Assembly (NCBI RefSeq): GCF_001281315.1
Contig: NZ_CP012478.1
Coordinates: 62,001 to 126,000 of the forward strand
Direction of reading: 5' to 3'
Length of the DNA: 64,000 nucleotides
Source of the DNA: Arthrobacter sp. ERGS1:01
GTDB lineage: Bacteria > Actinomycetota > Actinomycetes > Actinomycetales > Micrococcaceae
A program made the position numbers and the translations under genes. The notes under the pieces are model-generated. The model was given only the letters and a program-made list of their open reading frames with translations. It searched no databases and was not told the DNA's origin. Position 1 is the first letter of the stretch; every line of letters starts with the position of its first letter. Positions 34,228 through 42,381 of this stretch are shown here, piece after piece.

Positions 34228-35214
34228 ATGATCCCGGCCGAAGTCAATGTGGCACCATCCGGTGCCACAGGACAGCGCAAGAATCACCGGCAGTCCCCCA
34301 GCGCTCGGGGAGAGAATCCTCGACGGGCTGGGGCCCTGGTCCGGGCCCAGACCCTAGTCGCGGGAGCCTTCTTGCTGCCGAATCTGATTCTGATAGGGCT
34401 GTTCCTTCTGCTCCCGCTGGTCATGGCGTTCGTGATCAGTTTTCAGAAGCTCGGCTCTCTGGGACCGTCGCAGTGGTTGGGCATCAACAACTATATTGAC
34501 CTGCTCAGCGACCCGGTCTTCTGGCAGTCACTGGCGAACACCGGGGTTTTCACCCTGTTCACCGTCCCGGTCGGTATGGCCCTGGGACTCGGTATCGCGG
34601 TACTACTCAACGGGGTCCTGCCGGGCCGGACGCTGTTCCGGTCCATCATTTTCCTCCCGCTGGTTGTCTCCGGCGTGGCGACGGGAGTTCTCGGGGCCTG
34701 GATGTTCGATCAGAACAACGGCTTCATCAATAAGATGCTCGCCGGGTTTGGCCTGGGTGCACCTGCGTGGCAGTCCAGCGGTACCTGGGCTATGGTCTCC
34801 CTCATCCTGGTCACGTTGTGGCAACGGGTCGGATTCGACATGCTCATCTACCTGGCCGGACTCCAAGGCGTCGATCCCGCCCTCCTGGAAGCCGCGGCCA
34901 TTGACGGGGCCAACGGGTGGCAGCGGTTCCGTAATGTGACGGTGCCTATGCTGGGTCCCTCGACGTTCTTCCTGCTCATCATGAACATGATCTATTCCTT
35001 CCAGGTCTTCGACACCGTCTGGGCGATGACCCGGGGAGGTCCCGACTACTCAACCACGACGGTTGTGACCTACGCCTACCGCACCAGCTTCGACGAGCAC
35101 GGCCCCCAATTGTTGGGCTACGGGGCAGCCGTCGGGGTGGTCATTTACCTCATCACCTTGCTGATCACGGCCATCCAATGGCGCTGGAACCGCGGCCGCG
35201 ACGAGTCCGTCTGA
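34228..35214 (+). CDS. Sugar ABC transporter permease (MalF-like)
   Basis: A 328-residue permease with about six membrane helices after a polar N-terminal tail of 45 residues. The EAA loop 'EAAAIDGANGWQRFRNVTVPM' (about residues 222-243) contacts the ATPase. Length and order (binding protein, MalF-like, MalG-like) are usual for CUT1 carbohydrate importers. AGGAG stands before ATG 34228. Confidence 0.88.
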   Translation: MIPAEVNVAPSGATGQRKNHRQSPSARGENPRRAGALVRAQTLVAGAFLLPNLILIGLFLLLPLVMAFVISFQKLGSLGPSQWLGINNYIDLLSDPVFWQSLANTGVFTLFTVPVGMALGLGIAVLLNGVLPGRTLFRSIIFLPLVVSGVATGVLGAWMFDQNNGFINKMLAGFGLGAPAWQSSGTWAMVSLILVTLWQRVGFDMLIYLAGLQGVDPALLEAAAIDGANGWQRFRNVTVPMLGPSTFFLLIMNMIYSFQVFDTVWAMTRGGPDYSTTTVVTYAYRTSFDEHGPQLLGYGAAVGVVIYLITLLITAIQWRWNRGRDESV

Positions 35215-35228
35215 CGAAGGAGTCTCCC

Positions 35229-36119
35229 ATGAGCATTACTACCGCCTCCGGCGTGCTAGCTGAAACCCCGCCGCCAAGCGGTGCAGTGCGTTCCCGTCCC
35301 CGCAGTCGATGGCTGTGGCTGCGACTGGGATGTGCCATTGTGATCACCGCCGTCATCTTCTTTCCGCTCTACTGGATGATGATGACAGCCTTCTCGACCC
35401 GGGCGGACCTGTATGCCCCCGGTCTGCACTTTTGGCCGCAGCACTTCACCTGGTCCAATTTCACTGATCCGATCGCCCAGTTCCCCGTCTGGACCTGGTT
35501 CGGGAACTCCTTCACGATCGCGGCTCTCACCACGGCGATCACGGTGGTGTGCAATCTGCTGGCCGGGTACGCTTTCGCCAAGCTGCGCTTCCGGGGAAAG
35601 AACGCCCTGTTCCTGCTCCTGCTCTCCACCATGATGATTCCGGTTCAGGCCATCATGGTCCCGCAATTCAAGTTATCGGTCCAGCTGGGGCTCTACGGCA
35701 ACATTTGGTCCGTCATCCTGCCCGAGAGCGCCGCTATCTTCGGCGTGTTTTTGGCCCGGCAATTCTTCCTTGCCATTCCCGATGAACTCATGGAGGCCGC
35801 CCGGGTTGACGGGGCGGGACAGCTGCGCACCTTCGTCAGTATCGTCCTGCCGCTGTGTAAACCGCTGTTGGCCGTCCTGACACTGCTCACCTTCATGAGC
35901 GAATGGAACTCTTTCGGCTGGCCTCTGATTGCGTTGTTCAGCGACGAGCAGTTGTTCACCTTACCGATCGGCATGGTGACGGACCTTCAGGGCCAGTACA
36001 CCTCCAACTACGGGGCCATCATGGCCATGAGCCTGCTGATGATCGCCCCGGTGGTGGTGCTGTTCGTCGCCTTCCAAAAGTATTTTGTCCAGGGCCTCGC
36101 CCGATCCGGTATCAAGTAG
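35229..36119 (+). CDS. Sugar ABC transporter permease (MalG-like)
   Basis: A 296-residue permease with about six membrane helices and the EAA loop 'EAARVDGAGQLRTFVSIVLP' (about residues 190-209). It forms the channel with the preceding MalF-like protein. ATG 35229 follows GAAGGAGT. A longer frame starting before the stop of the MalF-like gene is rejected. The gene is separated from the dehydrogenase by 9 bases, so one operon runs 32855-38954. Confidence 0.88.
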   Translation: MSITTASGVLAETPPPSGAVRSRPRSRWLWLRLGCAIVITAVIFFPLYWMMMTAFSTRADLYAPGLHFWPQHFTWSNFTDPIAQFPVWTWFGNSFTIAALTTAITVVCNLLAGYAFAKLRFRGKNALFLLLLSTMMIPVQAIMVPQFKLSVQLGLYGNIWSVILPESAAIFGVFLARQFFLAIPDELMEAARVDGAGQLRTFVSIVLPLCKPLLAVLTLLTFMSEWNSFGWPLIALFSDEQLFTLPIGMVTDLQGQYTSNYGAIMAMSLLMIAPVVVLFVAFQKYFVQGLARSGIK

Positions 36120-36128
36120 GAACAGCCC

Positions 36129-37172
36129 ATGTTTACAGGCACTGCCCGCATCAATTACCTCTCCACCCTGAACTTCGACGACGACTTCCTCGAACGGATC
36201 GGCTCGGCCGCCGACGGTGTGGAAGTCCGCCAGATCACCGCCTCTTCGGCCGAGGAGATCGATGCCGCGACCTGGGCCCAGGTCGACGTGCTGCACACCT
36301 CCTCGGCCATCTGTGATCCGGCTACCGCCCCCCGGCTGCGCTGGATTCAGCTCGACACCTCCGGGGTGGACCATCTTCGGGGGACACCGGCGTGGAACAG
36401 TGTCGTGGATATCACCACGATTGGCGGTATTTCGCCCGTGCCCTTGGCCGAGTACGTGATCTGGTCCATCCTGGGCACCGCTCACAGGCTACCGGCGCTG
36501 TTGGACGTGCGGCAGAGTCGTCAATGGCCCTCCCCGGATGAGCGGTGGGAGCGCATGCTGCCGGCCCCGGTGCGCGGGTCTACGGTCGGCATTGTCGGCT
36601 ATGGCAGAATCGGGCGGGAGATCGGCCGACTCGCCCAGGCCCTGGGTATGCGGGTGCTGGGTCTGAGCCGGACGGCCGGGACTCGAACCGCCGATGTGGG
36701 GGACTATTTTGATGCCGCCCAGGACCAGTCCGGTAGCGGCCAGGCGACGGCGGTGGAACTGTTGGGGCCGGATCGTCTGCACGAGCTGATGAGCCGGTCT
36801 GATTATCTGGTGGTGGTGGTGCCGCTGACGGAGGCCACCCGGAATATGATCGACGGCCCGGCGTTCGCGCACTTGAAGGACCAGGCCGTCGTTATCAACG
36901 TCGCGCGCGGCGGCATTGTTGATGAACAGGCCCTGCGCGAGGGTCTGCACGAGGGCCGGATTCGGGCCGCCGTGCTTGACGTCTTCGATGCCGAACCGCT
37001 ACCCCCGGAGGATTCCTGGTGGGATGAGGCGAATGTCTTCACCACCCCGCACGTCAGCGGGCTGGCACCGGAATATTCATCACAGGTGTTGGATATTGTG
37101 GGTGAGAACCTCCGCCGTTTTGCGGAAGGCCGGGCATTGATGAATCTCGTCGATCGAGAGCAGGGGTATTGA
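36129..37172 (+). CDS. D-isomer-specific 2-hydroxyacid dehydrogenase
   Basis: A 347-residue NAD(P)-dependent oxidoreductase. The Rossmann motif 'TVGIVGYGRIGREIGRLAQAL' (about residues 150-170), 'VINVARGGIVDEQALREGL' with the catalytic Arg (about 260) and 'FTTPHVSGLAPE' with the catalytic His (about 310) are present, as is the Glu in 'LDVFDAEPLP'. It interconverts 2-hydroxy acids and 2-keto acids, here perhaps a sugar-acid product. It lies between permeases and the DeoR gene of the same operon. Confidence 0.87.
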   Translation: MFTGTARINYLSTLNFDDDFLERIGSAADGVEVRQITASSAEEIDAATWAQVDVLHTSSAICDPATAPRLRWIQLDTSGVDHLRGTPAWNSVVDITTIGGISPVPLAEYVIWSILGTAHRLPALLDVRQSRQWPSPDERWERMLPAPVRGSTVGIVGYGRIGREIGRLAQALGMRVLGLSRTAGTRTADVGDYFDAAQDQSGSGQATAVELLGPDRLHELMSRSDYLVVVVPLTEATRNMIDGPAFAHLKDQAVVINVARGGIVDEQALREGLHEGRIRAAVLDVFDAEPLPPEDSWWDEANVFTTPHVSGLAPEYSSQVLDIVGENLRRFAEGRALMNLVDREQGY

Positions 37173-37176
37173 AGAG

Positions 37177-37935
37177 ATGTTAAGTTATGAACGGCAACGA
37201 GAAGTCCTCCGACACATGCGGTCGCACGGTGCCGGCAATGTCAACGAGCTGGCCGCGGCCGTTGGTGTCAGTGCCTCCACGATCCGCCGTGATCTGCGGG
37301 AGATGGACGAGCAAGGCCTGCTGACCCGTGTCCACGGAGGGGCAAGCCTGGCGGATACCGACATCGAAAGCGCCCATACCGCCCGACAGAACGAGCATGT
37401 GGCGGAGAAGCGCCGCATCGGGGAGGCCGCGGCGAAGCTGGTACGTGATCACTCGACCATCCTGATCACCGGCGGAACCACCACCGAGGCCATGTTGCCG
37501 TTCCTCGAGGGGCGAGAGGGGCTGACCATCCTCACCAACGGGCTCAACATCGCGGTGCAGCTCTCCCGGCAGAGTGCCATCACCGTCGTGGTGCTCGGCG
37601 GCATTTTGCGGCCCGGGGAGCTCTCGCTCCTGGGGTCCCTGGCCGAGCAGACCCTGGATGAGTTCCGGGTAGAGAGCGCCTTTATCGGCAGCTATGGTGT
37701 AGATGCCGCCAGCGGCATCTACGGGGCGTCGGTGCACGAAGCGAGCACCGACCGGATGCTCCTGCGCCGACTCGACTCGCTCGTGGTCCTGGCTGACGGC
37801 AGCAAATTCACCCAACGCGGACCGGTCCGGTTGGCAGGGGTGGAACAAATCACCACCCTGATCACCGATTCAACGGCCCCGACTGCGGACGTGAAGGCAC
37901 TTTCCGCCGCGGGGGTCGAGGTCCTCGTTGTCTAA
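37177..37935 (+). CDS. DeoR-family sugar-phosphate-responsive repressor
   Basis: A 252-residue regulator. N-terminal HTH 'GNVNELAAAVGVSASTIRRDLREMDEQGLL' (about residues 20-49) and 'RVHGGA' follow the DeoR consensus. The C-terminal effector domain has 'LITGGTTTEAML' (about 90) and 'GSYGVDAASGIYG', typical of sugar-phosphate binding. It probably controls the divergent promoters at 32691-32854 and 40024-40132. ATG 37177 lies 4 bases after the dehydrogenase stop. Confidence 0.88.
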   Translation: MLSYERQREVLRHMRSHGAGNVNELAAAVGVSASTIRRDLREMDEQGLLTRVHGGASLADTDIESAHTARQNEHVAEKRRIGEAAAKLVRDHSTILITGGTTTEAMLPFLEGREGLTILTNGLNIAVQLSRQSAITVVVLGGILRPGELSLLGSLAEQTLDEFRVESAFIGSYGVDAASGIYGASVHEASTDRMLLRRLDSLVVLADGSKFTQRGPVRLAGVEQITTLITDSTAPTADVKALSAAGVEVLVV

Positions 37936-37993
37936 ACCGGGGGTTTCCTCCCCGCGCCGGCAAACAATCCATTACTGAGAAAGGCACTGTCCC

Positions 37994-38281
37994 ATGTCAA
38001 CTTCGTCCCCACCCACGCTCGAGACCTTGCGTGAAGCGATGACCCGGGCTACCAACCGGGAAGGCATCCCTATGGTGGTTGCCCTGGTCGATGAGCGTGG
38101 CACCATCCCGGCTGTCACCGATCCAGCGGTCCGGAACACCGGAGCCACGATCGCCCACCAGATCCAACACGTGCGCGATGACCTCGCACCCTCCATGGCG
38201 GATGGGGACAACGGCGGAGTTATCAACGCCCTCGTCATCGCCGCCCACGACCTAACCGACCTAGGAGCGCACAGTGGCTGA
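37994..38281 (+). CDS. Small hypothetical protein of the sugar operon
   Basis: A 95-residue soluble protein. 'MVVALVDERGTIPAVTDP' followed by 'TIAHQIQHVRDDLAPS' suggests a small alpha-beta fold; no motif could be recognised. ATG 37994 is preceded by GAGAAAGGC. Its end overlaps the next gene by 8 bases. Its constant place in the operon suggests a metabolic accessory role. Confidence 0.5.
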   Translation: MSTSSPPTLETLREAMTRATNREGIPMVVALVDERGTIPAVTDPAVRNTGATIAHQIQHVRDDLAPSMADGDNGGVINALVIAAHDLTDLGAHSG

Positions 38282-38954
38282 CCTCGGCTTTCAGCGACAC
38301 ATCGACGCCATTTCCGCCGGGCATTTCGTCCGCCTGGTGAACTATCACAACACCCCCGCCAGCCAGGGGCCAGCATTGCGGGCCGAGTTGACACGGTTGA
38401 GCGAACATTACGACACCGTGACGCTGGCGGACCTTGACGGTTTCTTCGCCACCGGGCAGTGGCCCACGACGCGTCCAGTCTTTATTCCCGTCTTCTATGA
38501 GGGGTACCGGAACAGCGCGGACGTGGCCGCGCCCATCTGTGACGAGCTGGGCATCACCGGATGGTTTCCGGTCTGCACAGGATTTGTCGATTGTCCGCCC
38601 GCGGAGCAGGAATTCTACGCCCGCGCCCACTACATCGGGCTGGTGGACGAAGAACAGTCCCAGGACCGGTTGGCCATGACCTGGGACGACGTCGGACGTC
38701 TGTCCGAACGCCACGTTGTCACCCCCCATACGGCGGCCCATTTGGGTATCAATGACATCAGTACCGACGATGATCTGCAGCGTGAAGTTTTCGAACCGAA
38801 ACGGAAGATGGATGCGGTGACGGGACAGTCAGCGCCGGCGTTCGCGTGGTTGCATGGAAGTGCCTGGGGCCTGAGTCAGCGCTACGACGACGCGGTTCGC
38901 GAGGCCGGCTACCGGTACCAGATCGGCAACACGATGATCCACCGGATCGCCTGA
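38274..38954 (+). CDS. Polysaccharide-deacetylase-like protein, catalytic motif degenerate
   Basis: A 226-residue protein with the beginning of a NodB-type fold: 'GHFVRLVNYHNTPASQGPAL' and a strand 'TRPVFIPVFYEGYRNSADVA' where the usual TFDDG motif should be. The two Asp are replaced (FYEGY), so metal binding is doubtful. Later 'RHVVTPHTAAHLGI' resembles the H-x-x-x-H region ('H T A A H'). It starts with GTG 38274 behind AGGAG. It may be a carbohydrate-binding or altered hydrolase. It is the last gene of the operon, followed by a strong hairpin. Confidence 0.6.
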   Translation: MADLGFQRHIDAISAGHFVRLVNYHNTPASQGPALRAELTRLSEHYDTVTLADLDGFFATGQWPTTRPVFIPVFYEGYRNSADVAAPICDELGITGWFPVCTGFVDCPPAEQEFYARAHYIGLVDEEQSQDRLAMTWDDVGRLSERHVVTPHTAAHLGINDISTDDDLQREVFEPKRKMDAVTGQSAPAFAWLHGSAWGLSQRYDDAVREAGYRYQIGNTMIHRIA

Positions 38955-38964
38955 CCGGGTGCGC

Positions 38965-38999
38965 GCGTTCCTGCCCTGCCCGCGCGGCAGGACAGGAAC
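38965..38999. terminator. Bidirectional hairpin terminator
   Basis: CGTTCCTGCCCTGCC (38965-38979) pairs with GGCAGGACAGGAACG (38985-38999), one mismatch, loop CGCGC. It sits between convergent genes 38274-38954 (plus) and 39013-40023 (minus). Confidence 0.8.
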
Positions 39000-39012
39000 G
39001 GGCATCTGTCGG

Positions 39013-40023
39013 TTAATGCGGTGGCTCGGCAGGAGCAGCCGCGTAGCGGTGAACCGGTGTGTCGGTACTCTGCAACCAGACCGTGCTGCAGATCGGATCG
39101 GGCACGACTTGTGCAAGGCTGCCATCGACGGGGTTCCAGCGGTGGTGCCGTAGTTGGGTACCTGAACGCGTGATGATCTCAATGCACCCGCCCGACAGCG
39201 AACTCCACGCTGCCGAGGCGCTCTCGCAGCGGCCATCCGGCAGCACCGGGCCACCGGTCCAGGTCAGCCCGCCATCCACGGTCGTCAGCATCCTGACGGC
39301 ACGGCTCGCCTCGAGCCCCACCAGATGGATGGCACCGTCCCGGACGATCACCTTGGCTGTGTGCCATTGGCCCCCGGGGCCGCCTAAGCCCCGCCATGCC
39401 CGGCCATCGTACTGGTAGAGCCGGAGCCGGCCGCCGGCGACGACCGCCGCCACCAGGGCCCCAGGCTCGTCCGGATCGGGGGCCAGATCAAGGGAGGTGA
39501 CATTGTCGGCGGTGTCAAGGGCCGCAAGCGGCCGCCACGACAGCTCCGGGTAGCGTGTCACCTCGGAGGCCAGATGGGTGATCGTCCCGTTCCGGGAGCA
39601 CACCACGGTGTGGAGCGCATCCTCGGTGTGGACCAGCGGCGCCGGGTCGGTCATCGTGCCTTGGCCGAGGTGGCCTCCGTCGAGGAACCCCTGCTCCGGC
39701 GTCCAGTACCAGCGATGCAAGGTGCCTCCGGACCGGGTCAGGACCTCCAGGAAGTCTGGACCGAACGGCACCTGGCTGATCCGGACGGCGTCCACCTTTT
39801 CGGGTGTGGGAATATGCAACCCCCCGCTCCAGTGGCCGCGCTTGGCCCCGGCGTGGTGTTCGCTGTCATCGCCGTTGAACCAGAACACCCAAAATCCCGC
39901 TCCTGGGTCCGCGGCGACTAGTTCCAGGTTTCCCCTTTCACCGTAGACGCCCTGGGATACTCCCGGGCTGCCGGCAACGGGTGGAAATGGTTGGGTCTGA
40001 AGTATGGGAACAAAATTCATCAT
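39013..40023 (-). CDS. Predicted beta-propeller protein of the sugar island
   Basis: A 336-residue protein made of short beta strands with recurring WYWTP/WFNG-type blades ('GFWVFWFNGDDSEHHAGAKR', 'LHRWYWTPEQGFLDGG', 'LRHHRWNPVDGSL'). No signal peptide is seen. It resembles sialidase-like or fucose-lectin-type propellers but lacks a recognisable catalytic residue set. ATG 40023 (or 40020) is directly next to the divergent operon that starts with the FAH gene. A role as sugar-binding or hydrolytic accessory is inferred. Confidence 0.55.
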   Translation of the reverse strand: MMNFVPILQTQPFPPVAGSPGVSQGVYGERGNLELVAADPGAGFWVFWFNGDDSEHHAGAKRGHWSGGLHIPTPEKVDAVRISQVPFGPDFLEVLTRSGGTLHRWYWTPEQGFLDGGHLGQGTMTDPAPLVHTEDALHTVVCSRNGTITHLASEVTRYPELSWRPLAALDTADNVTSLDLAPDPDEPGALVAAVVAGGRLRLYQYDGRAWRGLGGPGGQWHTAKVIVRDGAIHLVGLEASRAVRMLTTVDGGLTWTGGPVLPDGRCESASAAWSSLSGGCIEIITRSGTQLRHHRWNPVDGSLAQVVPDPICSTVWLQSTDTPVHRYAAAPAEPPH

Positions 40024-40132
40024 TCAATCAGTTTCGAGCAAAAATAAGCATTGTCAAGGCATTCATGCGCATGTATGCTCATATTGCGCGGGTATTCTTT
40101 CGCGTTCACAACAATCGAAGCAGGAGACAACT
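40024..40132. promoter_or_regulatory. Divergent promoter region before the FAH operon
   Basis: Contains GAGCA (40036-40040), ATGCGCAT (40065-40072) and ATGCTCA (40075-40081); the last is shared with the dyad at 32781-32803. A CAGGAGA ribosome site stands before ATG 40133. It is probably controlled by the DeoR-type protein at 37177. Confidence 0.45.
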
Positions 40133-40984
40133 ATGAAGTTGGCACGGGCACGAGTCGGTGACGCGGTAATCGCCGCGTCAGTGGAGGGCGATCTGCTCGT
40201 CGAGCTCGAGGTGCGTGGCGCCGAGGGTTGCCCGGAGGATCCGCTGATGGGGTGGCTGAGAACCGGCGCTGACCTGGGAGCACTTGTTCCTGCCAGGACA
40301 GGACGCAGCCACCAGCTCGCCGACGCTCAGCTGCTGGCACCGATTCAGCGGCCGGGCAAGATCATTGCCGTCGGACTGAACTACGCGGACCACACCTTAG
40401 AAGCTGGCCTTGAGGCCCCGGCTGAGCCGTTGACCTTCGCCAAGTATCCGAGCTCCATCACCGGCCCCGACACGGAAATCATCGTGCCGGCAGCCGTGAC
40501 GACCGAGGTTGACTGGGAAGCCGAGCTGGCGATCGTCATCGGGACCGTGTGCGGTCCGCAGCGCCGCGGAACCATGGCGAACGTGGCGGCCTTCACCGTC
40601 GCCAATGACGTCTCGGCGCGCGACCTGCAATTCCGTGATGGCCAGTGGACCCGGGCCAAGAGCCTGGATACGTTCTGCCCGATCGGGCCGGTTCTGGTCA
40701 CCCCGGATGACATTCCCGATCCCGCGTCCTTGCGGATCTACGCCACCGTCAACGGCCAGGTGATGCAGGACGCCAAGATCGGGGACATGATCTTTCCCAT
40801 CAGCACCCTGCTCGACTTCATCACCGCGACCATCACCCTTGAACCCGGCGACATGATCCTGACCGGCACACCCCCCGGCGTCGGCGGATTCCGCAACCCT
40901 CCGGTATTCCTTGCCGACGGTGACGTCATCGAGGTAGGCGTCGACACCGTCGGCGTCCTGCGCAACACCGTCCGCCACATCTGA
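40133..40984 (+). CDS. Fumarylacetoacetate hydrolase-family protein
   Basis: A 283-residue FAH-family enzyme. 'IIAVGLNYADHTLEAG' opens the catalytic domain; 'VDWEAELAIVIG' has the metal-binding Glu pair, and 'TVANDVSARDLQFRDGQWTRAKSLDTFCPIGP' and 'LTGTPPGVGG' are the usual signatures. Family members hydrolyse C-C bonds of diketo acids, including 2,4-diketo-3-deoxy sugar acids. With the IlvD/Edd dehydratase downstream it suggests breakdown of a sugar acid. AGGAGA precedes ATG 40133. Confidence 0.85.
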   Translation: MKLARARVGDAVIAASVEGDLLVELEVRGAEGCPEDPLMGWLRTGADLGALVPARTGRSHQLADAQLLAPIQRPGKIIAVGLNYADHTLEAGLEAPAEPLTFAKYPSSITGPDTEIIVPAAVTTEVDWEAELAIVIGTVCGPQRRGTMANVAAFTVANDVSARDLQFRDGQWTRAKSLDTFCPIGPVLVTPDDIPDPASLRIYATVNGQVMQDAKIGDMIFPISTLLDFITATITLEPGDMILTGTPPGVGGFRNPPVFLADGDVIEVGVDTVGVLRNTVRHI

Positions 40985-41013
40985 GAATCACACACGCAGT
41001 GGAAAGGCATTCC

Positions 41014-42381
41014 ATGACAGCCCGACGTAGCCTCGTCCTCATCGGCGCGGGAAGCGCGGTCTTCACGCGCGGCCTGCTGGCCGATCTCATCTCCGCCCGT
41101 GACCTGGGCGACTGGGAAATCCGCCTGGTCGACATCAACGAACGCTCACTGGCCAAGGCCGTGGGCCTGGCCCGGCAAATGATCACTGCCCGCAACGTCG
41201 GGGACCACATCACCGTCACCGGATCCACCGACCGTCGAAGCGTGCTCCCGGGTGCCGACTTCGTCGTGACCTGCGTCGGAGTCGGCGGACGGCCCGGCTG
41301 GCAGAAGGACCATGAAATCTGCATGCAGCACGGCATCTTCCAGCCGGTCGGGGACTCCGTCATGCCCGGTGGCATCTCGCGGCTGCTCCGGACCACCCCC
41401 GTCCTGGTAGACATCGCCCGGGATGTGGTGGAATTGGCCCCGGACGCTTTCTTCTTCAACTACAGCAACCCGATGACCGCCAACATCATGGCAATGGCCA
41501 AGTATGCCGGGGCCGAGAACGTCGTCGGGCTCTGCCACGGCATGCACCACGTGCAGCATCACCTGGCCACCTTCATCAACAAGCCCTTCGAGCAGACCTC
41601 GACCCTGTACGCTGGCATCAACCATCTGACGTTCATCTATGACTTCCGCTGGAACGGCCAGGACGCCTGGCCGCTGGTGAAGGCCAAGGCCGACCAGGAA
41701 CTGGCCCTGCCACCGGTATCCGAAGATCTCGGCAACATCTTCGCCGACGGAACCAAGGCCTGGCACAACCCCTTCTCCTGGGAGATCTTCCGCCGCTACG
41801 GCGCCTTCCCGGCCGCTGAGGACCGCCACGTCACGGAATTCTTCCCCGAACGCTGGGCCGGCGGACAGTACTACGGCAAGACGCTGGGGGTGGACGCCTA
41901 CTCGGTGCCCGAAATCCTGGACTGGGGCGAGAAACGCTACCAGTCCATGATCGCCCAAGCCGACGGTACCGAGCCCCTGGATGAGACAATCTTCGACCGC
42001 TCCAGCGGTGAACAGGAGCAACTGATTTCCATCATCCGCTCAGTGCTCACGGACTCACGGGAAATGTTCTCCTGCAACGTGCTCAATAACGGTTCCGTCC
42101 CCGGGCTGCCCGACGATGCGGCCCTGGAAATTCCCGGTGTCGCCACCGCCCGGGGCATCCGCCCGATTTCGGTACCCGACCTCTCGAGCCCGTTGACGGC
42201 AATACTGGCGCGCCGCCTTTCCTCGGTCTATCTCGCGGTGGAAGCCGCGATGACCGGTGACCGTGACCTTGTTGTCGAGGCGATGATCGCCGACGGCGCG
42301 GTCACCGACCCGGGCGCCGCGGCCAAGCTGACGGACGCGCTCATTGAAGCTCAGCTCCAGTACCTGCCGAGGTTCCAGTGA
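41014..42381 (+). CDS. GH4-like NAD-dependent glycosidase
   Basis: A 455-residue glycoside hydrolase of the GH4 type. N-terminal NAD-binding 'LVLIGAGSAVFTRGLLADLI' (about residues 6-25), 'FNYSNPMTANIMAM' (about 148-160) and 'VVGLCHGMHHV' with the metal-binding Cys and His (about 172-182) are present. Such enzymes cleave glycosides by a redox mechanism with NAD and a divalent metal and accept alpha and beta linkages. ATG 41014 follows GGAAAGG. The substrate is unknown: alpha-galactoside or uronide is possible, and related NAD-dependent enzymes act on sulfoquinovosides. Its stop overlaps the dehydratase start (GTGA). Confidence 0.85.
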   Translation: MTARRSLVLIGAGSAVFTRGLLADLISARDLGDWEIRLVDINERSLAKAVGLARQMITARNVGDHITVTGSTDRRSVLPGADFVVTCVGVGGRPGWQKDHEICMQHGIFQPVGDSVMPGGISRLLRTTPVLVDIARDVVELAPDAFFFNYSNPMTANIMAMAKYAGAENVVGLCHGMHHVQHHLATFINKPFEQTSTLYAGINHLTFIYDFRWNGQDAWPLVKAKADQELALPPVSEDLGNIFADGTKAWHNPFSWEIFRRYGAFPAAEDRHVTEFFPERWAGGQYYGKTLGVDAYSVPEILDWGEKRYQSMIAQADGTEPLDETIFDRSSGEQEQLISIIRSVLTDSREMFSCNVLNNGSVPGLPDDAALEIPGVATARGIRPISVPDLSSPLTAILARRLSSVYLAVEAAMTGDRDLVVEAMIADGAVTDPGAAAKLTDALIEAQLQYLPRFQ

